Part shown: one piece after another, positions 1 through 4,358 of the stretch
Numbering within the stretch: the stretch's first letter is position 1
How the letters are laid out: every line of letters starts with the position of its first letter
Source: an uncultured Neomegalonema sp.
GTDB lineage: Bacteria > Pseudomonadota > Alphaproteobacteria > Rhodobacterales > Rhodobacteraceae
Reading direction: 5' to 3'
Length of the DNA stretch: 6,136 nucleotides
NCBI GenBank assembly: GCA_937944035.1
Contig: CALDZQ010000132.1
Location: 1-6,136, forward strand
The notes under the pieces: model-generated
The model's database searches: none
Seen by the model: only the letters and a program-made list of their open reading frames with translations
Told to the model about the DNA's origin: nothing
Made by a program: the position numbers and the translations under genes

Positions 1-315
1 ATCGACCTCTGTGGCGATTTCGGTGGGGGCTTTGAAGCTGGATTCCATCTCGACCAGCGGCTTGCCTTTGGCATCGACGGGGACGAGGTCGCCGCGATCG
101 ACCCATTCTCCGGCAGGGTTCATGTAGCCGAAGGCCGTGCCGCCAGCGGGGATCAACGTGCGCCCATCGCTGGCCAGCGTAGACAATTTGCACAGCGCAC
201 CATCCGCGTTGAGCGTCTCCACCACCACCGAGCCATAGAGCTTGGTGCGGTCGAGCTTCTCAATCTCCCGCGAGAAGGTCTTGCCTTTAAACGTAAATTC
301 CAGACTGCGCGCCAT
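1..315 (-). CDS. Unrecognised protein, N-terminal 105 residues (3' end outside window)
   Basis: I do not recognise this gene. The frame is open for 105 codons from an ATG at 315 to the window edge, so the C-terminus is missing. A strong Shine-Dalgarno (GAAGGGG, 321-327 on the minus strand) lies 5 nt before the ATG and fixes the start. The protein begins MARSLEFTFKGKTFSREIEK, followed by LDRTKLYGSVVVE and later motifs TLIPAGGTAFGYMNPAGEWV and RGDLVPVDAKGKPL. These short hydrophobic runs separated by Gly/Asp/Asn turns suggest a beta-rich soluble fold. There is no signal peptide or membrane segment. It follows the primase-phosphatase gene on the same strand after a 58-nt gap, so the two are probably co-transcribed and may act together. 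I found no Ku, ligase or nuclease motif in the visible part. The reading frame is secure; the function is unknown. Confidence 0.82.
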   Translation of the reverse strand, partial: MARSLEFTFKGKTFSREIEKLDRTKLYGSVVVETLNADGALCKLSTLASDGRTLIPAGGTAFGYMNPAGEWVDRGDLVPVDAKGKPLVEMESSFKAPTEIATEVD

Positions 316-373
316 GTGGTCCCCTTCGGTGGAAGACCGTGCCAAGGTCAGGGGTGCGGAGTCAACGCTCCTG

Positions 374-1600
374 TCACCCCGCGATTTGCTCGGCAAGTTT
401 CAGAGCGGCCGCAAATGCCTTCACGCCGTCCTCCTCAGGGCGGCAGGTGACGCCGCGATCATCGATATAGGCTTGCGCGGGGGGCTTGCCGTGGGCGTTG
501 TGGATTTTGGCATAGGCGAAGCCGTGTTCGTCGAGCCAGTCCTTCAGCGCAGCAACGAGCGCCTTGCGCTCGGTTGATTTCGCGCGGGAGAGGCGGGCCG
601 TGAGGATGGTGATGTCGGCCCATTCGGACAGCGCGCGGGTGAAATCGACCGCGCCGTCAATCGGCTCGCCGAACTCCATCAGCGATCCGCCGTCGTGGCG
701 GTGCAAGACGCCGTCGAGATCGACGCAGATGGTCGCCCTGCCCTCGCGTTTGAAGCGGCGCTTGCGGGCGGCGGCGGTTTTGGCGGGTTTGGGTTTATCC
801 GCCGTGCGTTTGGTCGTGCGCGAGCCGTATTCGGCCCCTTCGGGTGCGGGCGGCGGCGGCGGGCCGGGGATGGCGGTCAGCATCCGGTCAATCGCGGCAT
901 CGCCCTCCAGCCACGGATCGTCGAGATAATCCTCGCCGCTCCAGACACGGGCGTAATGCTCCTGTGTATGGTGCAAGCCGGGCAAGCGGAACCATGCGCC
1001 GAGGCTGCGCGGTTTGAGCTTTTTCGGGAAGGTCTCCGGCTCCTCGTCCAGATGCGAAGCTTCCCAAGTCGAGACCAGCGAATAGGCCAGCGCGAACACG
1101 TCCTCGGTCGGCGCCGGGTCGGCGAACAGCACCCACAGATGCAGTCCGCCAGCACCGTTGGTGTCGAACAACAGCGGATCGTAGCCTTGCGCCTGCAACC
1201 GCTCGCACCAGTCCAGGGCGGCGGCGAGGTTGCGGCGGGCGTGTTCCTCGGCGGTGGGCTTATCGATGTCGTGCATGTCGATGTCGATGCCGAGCCATTT
1301 GCTGGTGTTTTCTTTGGATTTGGTCTGCAAGCCGATGATTTGGGGTTTGCGGTAGTGGCGGCTGGCGAAATGGCGGGTCAGTTTGTCGATTGTGACATGG
1401 TCTGAACCATCGCGCATGGAGACCATCGGCAGGGTCATGGCTTTGTAAGACTTACCGGTTTTCTTGCGCTCGGCGGGGGTCAGCACGCTGTATTGGCCCC
1501 AGATGTCCTTGCGGTTGACAAGGCGCTCCATCGCCCAATCCGCAAGTTCACCCGCGCGTGCGGCCCATTCATCCCCGACAATTTCATGGCGTGTAGCCAA
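374..1600 (-). CDS. AEP (PrimPol-like) primase-polymerase fused to a HAD-family phosphatase domain
   Basis: From the TTG start this is 408 residues. Residues about 19-235 look like an archaeo-eukaryotic primase domain of the type annotated in TOTE conflict systems and bacterial PrimPols. They carry LVNRKDIWGQY (about 27-37), the metal-binding DxD in GIDIDMHD (D106, D108), the second catalytic motif GGLHLW (H154) and WFRLPGLHHT (203-212), which matches the conserved RLPG element. A Pro run (247-251) and a Lys/Arg-rich linker (about 262-287) lead to a HAD domain. Its motifs are VDLDGVLH (nucleophile D294, D296), ITILTAR (T334), GKPPA (K372) and YIDDR (D380, D381). This HAD resembles small phage-type phosphatases. 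AEP enzymes make primers or fill gaps; a linked phosphatase could clean 3' ends or act on nucleotides (inference). No helicase, ligase or nuclease domain is present. The frame extends upstream to an ATG at 1741, but the TTG has a far better ribosome binding site and the extra 47 residues look non-conserved. Another possible start is the Met corresponding to residue 24. Confidence 0.9.
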   Translation of the reverse strand: MATRHEIVGDEWAARAGELADWAMERLVNRKDIWGQYSVLTPAERKKTGKSYKAMTLPMVSMRDGSDHVTIDKLTRHFASRHYRKPQIIGLQTKSKENTSKWLGIDIDMHDIDKPTAEEHARRNLAAALDWCERLQAQGYDPLLFDTNGAGGLHLWVLFADPAPTEDVFALAYSLVSTWEASHLDEEPETFPKKLKPRSLGAWFRLPGLHHTQEHYARVWSGEDYLDDPWLEGDAAIDRMLTAIPGPPPPPAPEGAEYGSRTTKRTADKPKPAKTAAARKRRFKREGRATICVDLDGVLHRHDGGSLMEFGEPIDGAVDFTRALSEWADITILTARLSRAKSTERKALVAALKDWLDEHGFAYAKIHNAHGKPPAQAYIDDRGVTCRPEEDGVKAFAAALKLAEQIAG

Positions 1601-1608
1601 TGGTGATG

Positions 1609-1616
1609 CCTCCCCC
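1609..1616 (-). promoter_or_regulatory. Shine-Dalgarno deciding a TTG start
   Basis: On the minus strand GGGGGAGG stands 8 nt before the TTG at 1598-1600. It is the best ribosome binding site anywhere near the 5' end of the primase-phosphatase gene. The ATG at 1741, which gives the longest frame, has no comparable site. The choice of start rests on this motif and on the poor protein character of the region upstream. Confidence 0.6.
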
Positions 1617-1674
1617 GGCTGTCTGTTGAGCGCGGCCCGATGATGTTCGCGGCCACGGGGGCCGGAAAACAAGC

Positions 1675-1694
1675 GTGCGCGAATGATCGCGCAC
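1675..1694. repeat. Perfect 8-bp inverted repeat with 4-nt spacer
   Basis: The arms GTGCGCGA and TCGCGCAC are exact reverse complements separated by ATGA. The site lies 75 nt before the TTG start of the primase-phosphatase gene. It could be an operator for a dimeric repressor or a hairpin in the leader RNA. No T-tract follows on either strand, so it is not a standard terminator. Confidence 0.55.
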
Positions 1695-1816
1695 CACTCT
1701 AACCCAAGCCCGTAACACATTGAAACAGGGCTTTCTTCCATGCTTTCTATGCAGTAAGGTTATCGTATAGCGGTTGCTGTTTCAGGCCGCTCAACCGGAA
1801 GAAAGGCGCTGGTCAT

Positions 1817-2683
1817 ATGGTCGATTTTGGCATTCTTGCCGCGCTTCTTCTGGCGGCGCTCTTGCTGTTTACGCTGGCGAAAAGCTTTGTCATCGTGCCG
1901 CAGAGCGAGAACTATGTTGTCGAGCGGCTGGGCCGGTACAGCAGGACGCTGAAGGCGGGGGTGCATATTCTTGTGCCGTTTGTCGAGAGTGTGCGCCAGA
2001 AAGTCAGCGTGATCGAGCGGCAGTTGTCGAATCTGAACCAAGACGCGATTACGACCGATAACGTGGTTATTCAGTGCGTTATCGCCGTTTTCTTCCGTGT
2101 TCAACAGCCTGAGCGTACCGTCTACCGGATCAAGAATATCGAAGGCGCAGTCGGGACGACGGTTGCGGGTATCGTGCGTTCCGAGATCGGCCGGATCGAT
2201 TTGGACGCGGTGCAATCGAACCGTGCGGCCCTGAACTCGGCGATCAAAGACCAGCTGGCGGATGCGACTTCGGATTGGGGTATCACCGTCACACGGGCCG
2301 AAGTGCTGGACGTGAATCTTGATGCCGGGACGCGCGAGGCGATGATGCAGCAGTTGAATGCGGAACGCGCGCGGCGGGCCTCTGTGACGCAGGCCGAGGG
2401 GCTGAAACGGTCTATCGAATTGAAAGCGGATGCGACGCTGTACGAGGCGAAAAAAATCGCCGAAGCGCGCCGGATTACCGCCGAGGCGGACGCTTTTGCC
2501 ACCGAAACCGTTGCCAAGGCGATAGCGCAGCACGGGACGGAAGCCATCGAATTTGAGATCCGCAAGCGTCAGGTCGAAACGATGGCCAAGCTGGGCAATG
2601 GCGAAAACACACGCCTTATCATGCTGCCGACAGAACTGGCGGATGCGTTCGGGGATGCGGCGAAACTGTTCAGGAAGGGCTAG
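1817..2683 (+). CDS. Stomatin/QmcA-type SPFH-domain membrane protein
   Basis: At 288 residues this is close to the usual size of bacterial slipins/QmcA (about 300). Residues 4-22 form one hydrophobic N-terminal membrane segment with only two to three residues before it. The SPFH domain follows (about 23-180), with the typical VPQSENYVVERLGRYSRTL, AGVHILVPF, TTDNVVIQ, DWGITVTRAEVLDV and AMMQQLNAERARRA. Residues about 175-235 are rich in Ala, Glu, Lys and Arg and should form the oligomerising coiled coil. The C-terminus has the family's RLIMLPTEL segment (266-274). Such proteins assemble into large rings or cages on the inner membrane and organise membrane microdomains, often affecting proteases or stress tolerance. 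The NfeD-like gene follows after 3 nt, the standard arrangement of an SPFH protein with its stomatin operon partner. The ATG is preceded by GAAAGG. Confidence 0.95.
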   Translation: MVDFGILAALLLAALLLFTLAKSFVIVPQSENYVVERLGRYSRTLKAGVHILVPFVESVRQKVSVIERQLSNLNQDAITTDNVVIQCVIAVFFRVQQPERTVYRIKNIEGAVGTTVAGIVRSEIGRIDLDAVQSNRAALNSAIKDQLADATSDWGITVTRAEVLDVNLDAGTREAMMQQLNAERARRASVTQAEGLKRSIELKADATLYEAKKIAEARRITAEADAFATETVAKAIAQHGTEAIEFEIRKRQVETMAKLGNGENTRLIMLPTELADAFGDAAKLFRKG

Positions 2684-2686
2684 GCA

Positions 2687-2986
2687 ATGCTCTGGGAATG
2701 GGTGGTGGACTGGAAGCTGTGGCTTGTCGCAACGTTCGGCTTGGGCATGTTGCAAATGCTGACGGATGAGTTTTTTTTCGGTGGCGCGGCAATCGGGGCG
2801 TTCATCACCGCAGCGGCGGTTGCGTCCTATGGCGCGCAAATCGAAGCTTTGAACACCGCAGCACCGTTGGTGATATTCGGAATCGCCGGACTGATCGGCG
2901 GCTGCGCTTTGCGGATGGTGGGCCGGAAGATGCCGGAACCGCCACCCGATATTAACGACCAACCCTATCGCGGGGATGGTGAGTAA
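2687..2986 (+). CDS. Short NfeD-like membrane protein lacking the OB domain
   Basis: This 99-residue protein starts 3 nt after the SPFH stop codon. Its Shine-Dalgarno (AGGAAGG) lies inside the last SPFH codons, so translation is probably coupled. Three hydrophobic stretches are visible: about 11-25, 29-49 (FFFGGAAIGAFITAAAVASY) and 59-77 (APLVIFGIAGLIGGCALRMV). The FFGGAAIGAFI segment and position after an SPFH gene match the membrane part of NfeD1b/STOPP proteins. Typical members are about 140-150 residues and end in a cytoplasmic five-stranded OB fold. Here the protein stops at PPPDINDQPYRGDGE, roughly where the linker to that domain would start. The convergent gene begins its stop codon 10 nt later, and I saw no OB-like sequence in the other frames, so this looks like real domain loss and not a frameshift. 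A run of eight T at 2771-2778 lies in the coding sequence. Confidence 0.88.
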   Translation: MLWEWVVDWKLWLVATFGLGMLQMLTDEFFFGGAAIGAFITAAAVASYGAQIEALNTAAPLVIFGIAGLIGGCALRMVGRKMPEPPPDINDQPYRGDGE

Positions 2987-2990
2987 CCAG

Positions 2991-3011
2991 TGCGCTTATC
3001 GACAGAGCGCA
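2991..3011. repeat. Hairpin at the convergent gene junction
   Basis: TGCGCT (2991-2996) and AGCGCA (3006-3011) form a perfect 6-bp stem with a 9-nt loop. It covers the stop codon of the minus-strand Excalibur gene, 4 nt beyond the end of the NfeD-like gene. No T-tract follows on either strand, so if it contributes to ending transcription it does so weakly. The two genes are separated by only 9 bp. Confidence 0.3.
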
Positions 3012-3415
3012 TTGCACGGTATGCCGTCGCGATTGCCGTCAATGTTCGCGTTTTTGCAGGTTTTCAGCTGAAATTCGGCTTCCGCACAGCTCAGCATCTC
3101 TCCGCAAGATTTGAGCGGTTTGCAGCTGTATTCCGAAGCGGGAGCGGGTGGCGCGCCAACAGCATTATAGCCTTGTGCGAGCAGGCGGCTTTCCATGATA
3201 AGAAGAGATTTACCGCAGAGCTTCTCGCAAGGAATACCATCTTTATCACCATCGCGCCTCTTATGGCCGCATTGCCGTAAGTGATAAACAGCTTCAGCGC
3301 AGTTTTTCATGCGCTTGCAGCCCTTCTGGACGCACGAAAACTCTTGTGTCGATCCGATTGATGTAAAGCCGAAAAATCCGCCGGATAAGACGATAAAGAA
3401 AGCAATATGCTTCAT
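2996..3415 (-). CDS. Secreted cysteine-rich protein with two Excalibur-type calcium-binding repeats
   Basis: The 139-residue product begins with a signal peptide: MKH, then a hydrophobic core at 4-20, with likely cleavage around 21-24 (GST/QE). There is no lipobox. Two tandem repeats follow. Repeat 1 has cysteines at 28, 33, 39, 49, 63 and 67; repeat 2 at 98, 104, 110, 120, 134 and 138, with almost identical spacing. Each holds a DxDxDG-like loop ending in IPC: DGDKDGIPCEKLC (55-67) and DGNRDGIPCNALC (126-138). This is the signature of the Excalibur domain, an extracellular calcium-binding module. Twelve cysteines in an exported protein suggest six disulfides. The second loop has Asn in place of the middle Asp. 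It lies 29 nt downstream of gfa on the same strand and is probably co-transcribed. No good Shine-Dalgarno precedes the ATG; the signal peptide supports this start. The specific role is unknown. Confidence 0.88.
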   Translation of the reverse strand: MKHIAFFIVLSGGFFGFTSIGSTQEFSCVQKGCKRMKNCAEAVYHLRQCGHKRRDGDKDGIPCEKLCGKSLLIMESRLLAQGYNAVGAPPAPASEYSCKPLKSCGEMLSCAEAEFQLKTCKNANIDGNRDGIPCNALCR

Positions 3416-3444
3416 CCGGCAGATTAATAGAACACTCAGGACTT

Positions 3445-4083
3445 CTAAGTCAAAACGCCCTTCGCTTTTGCGACATGCGTTGCAATCGCGTCCATCAGCG
3501 GTGGCGAGAGCGCATCATATGGCTCCAGTCCAAGCTGTTTCAGCCGCGCGCGCACTTTTTCCATCTTGTCGGGATGCACGCCGCCTTCGATGGCCGAAGA
3601 GACAAAGGCCGCAAATTGCGCCTCTGACCAGCCCGCATCAGCAGACAATTCGGTATGCACGAAATCGAGACCATGAAACGGATGATCGGTACTTTCGATC
3701 CGGCCATACATATGCGCGCCGCAATCCCGGCAGGCATGGCGTTGGATGGCCGCGTCCGCGTCTATGACATGCAGCTTATCGGCATTCGCGGTAACGTTGA
3801 CATGCTCCTTACCGACAACGGCGATTTGCGAGAAATCGGCTCCGGCGGGCTTCCAGCATTTTGTGCAGCCGCAGATGTGGTTATGCGCGGTTTGCGCCCC
3901 GATCTTCACCTCCACGGGGTTGGAAGTGCAGAGGCATTTGATGGTTCCGCCCGTAAAACTGGACGAACCGACCTTAACGCCATTGTCCACCGCAGGGTGA
4001 ATTTTGACGCCTGATGTATTCACGGTAGGCGCAGCAGGTGCATTGCTGCCCCCACCACCGAAAAGGCTTGATAAAAGTCCCAT
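3445..4083 (-). CDS. gfa: GFA-family protein, S-(hydroxymethyl)glutathione synthase
   Basis: This 212-residue protein matches the glutathione-dependent formaldehyde-activating family along most of its length. The family core starts at VNTSGVKIHPAVDNG (21-35). Zinc-binding cysteines fall in the canonical order: KCLC (C50, C52), CGCTKC (C71, C73, C76) and CRDC (C118, C121). The family motifs IQRHACRDCGAHMYGRIE and GLDFVHTELS are present, and the C-terminus carries GLEPYDALSPPLMDAIATH. Gfa was described as speeding the joining of formaldehyde to glutathione ahead of the GSH-dependent dehydrogenase; later work questioned true catalysis and favoured a glutathione-binding role. It acts in the cytoplasm. 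About 20 extra N-terminal residues (MGLLSSLFGGGGSNAPAAPT) precede the core. The start is backed by a strong Shine-Dalgarno. No dehydrogenase or S-formylglutathione hydrolase gene lies next to it, unlike many gfa loci. Confidence 0.93.
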   Translation of the reverse strand: MGLLSSLFGGGGSNAPAAPTVNTSGVKIHPAVDNGVKVGSSSFTGGTIKCLCTSNPVEVKIGAQTAHNHICGCTKCWKPAGADFSQIAVVGKEHVNVTANADKLHVIDADAAIQRHACRDCGAHMYGRIESTDHPFHGLDFVHTELSADAGWSEAQFAAFVSSAIEGGVHPDKMEKVRARLKQLGLEPYDALSPPLMDAIATHVAKAKGVLT

Positions 4084-4087
4084 TATT

Positions 4088-4094
4088 TCCTCCC
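4088..4094 (-). promoter_or_regulatory. Shine-Dalgarno of gfa
   Basis: On the minus strand GGGAGGA stands 4 nt before the ATG at 4083. It supports the long form of Gfa, including the Gly-rich N-terminal extension. A start nearer the family core has no such site. Confidence 0.75.
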
Positions 4095-4101
4095 ATTATC
4101 A

Positions 4102-4120
4102 GGTTTCTTTAAATGAAACC
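4102..4120. repeat. Inverted repeat GGTTTC-N7-GAAACC upstream of gfa
   Basis: The 6-bp arms are perfect and flank an A/T spacer. The site sits 18 nt before the gfa ATG, next to its Shine-Dalgarno, so a bound dimeric regulator or an RNA hairpin here could block gfa expression. No known operator was recognised. Confidence 0.45.
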
Positions 4121-4132
4121 CTGCTCTCATCA

Positions 4133-4148
4133 TGCGTTAACTTACGCA
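4133..4148. repeat. Inverted repeat TGCGT-N6-ACGCA upstream of gfa
   Basis: Perfect 5-bp arms separated by TAACTT, 12 bp beyond the first inverted repeat. Spacing and size fit a transcription factor half-site pair. It could serve gfa or, less likely, leuC. Confidence 0.35.
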
Positions 4149-4179
4149 ACGTCGCCACAGATTTTTTAAAAACTGATTT

Positions 4180-4207
4180 CTGACAATAATGAGATTTAGA
4201 ATATCAT
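4180..4207 (+). promoter_or_regulatory. Candidate sigma-70 promoter for leuC
   Basis: CTGACA (4180-4185, 5 of 6 consensus) and TATCAT (4202-4207, 5 of 6) are separated by 16 bp. An A/T-rich block (ATTTTTTAAAAA, near 4161-4172) just upstream resembles an UP element. Transcription would begin near 4214 and give a leader of about 145 nt before leuC. On the minus strand TTGTCA overlaps the same -35, so the site could also help drive gfa, but I saw no good minus-strand -10. Confidence 0.45.
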
Positions 4208-4228
4208 TTATTTTCATTAGAGATGTGA

Positions 4229-4250
4229 GCGGGCGCAGACCAGCGCCTGC
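4229..4250 (+). promoter_or_regulatory. Hairpin in the predicted leuC leader
   Basis: GCGGGCGC (4229-4236) pairs with GCGCCTGC (4243-4250) over 8 bp, including one G-T pair, with loop AGACCA. It would lie about 15 nt into the leuC transcript if the upstream promoter is right. No T-tract follows, so it is not an intrinsic terminator as it stands. Confidence 0.35.
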
Positions 4251-4346
4251 CTTCACGATGCGGATAATCAAGTATTTCAGACCGTATTGTGCCGACGCCC
4301 CTGTCTTGATATTGAAGCGTCAAACCATGCCCGCGCTCGCACATTC

Positions 4347-4350
4347 AGGA
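4347..4350 (+). promoter_or_regulatory. Shine-Dalgarno deciding the leuC start
   Basis: AGGA at 4347-4350 is 8 nt before the ATG at 4359 and only 2 nt before the in-frame ATG at 4353. The spacing favours 4359, which gives MTAPKTLYDKIWDAHVV, the usual LeuC N-terminus. The frame is open back to 4287, but those residues do not look like LeuC. Confidence 0.65.
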
Positions 4351-4358
4351 ATATGCCA

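Larger units (their letters stand above)
1601..1816. other. Divergent intergenic region between the primase-phosphatase and SPFH genes
   Basis: If the TTG start at 1600 is right, this 216-bp stretch must hold the promoters of both the minus-strand primase-phosphatase unit and the plus-strand SPFH/NfeD unit. It contains the perfect inverted repeat at 1675-1694 and a direct repeat of CGCGGCC (two copies, near 1630 and 1649). I see no convincing sigma-70 -35/-10 pair in either direction. A plus-strand GAAAGG at 1801-1806 is the likely ribosome binding site of the SPFH gene, 10 nt before its ATG. Confidence 0.45.

Noticed and set aside
1..315. The partial gene as a Ku protein partnering a LigD-like polymerase
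   Set aside because: The AEP neighbour made this attractive, but the visible 105 residues lack the typical Ku N-terminus and motifs. The C-terminal part is outside the window.
695..1405. 236-codon plus-strand frame opposite the AEP-HAD gene
   Set aside because: It is a Gly/Ala/Val-rich mirror of a gene whose catalytic motifs are clear on the minus strand.
1760..2962. 400-codon minus-strand frame opposite the SPFH/NfeD genes
   Set aside because: The sense proteins match known families throughout; the antisense translation is Arg/His/Gln-rich without domains.
3309..3767. 152-codon plus-strand frame across the gfa/Excalibur junction
   Set aside because: It runs through both minus-strand genes, shows no motif and has no ribosome binding site.
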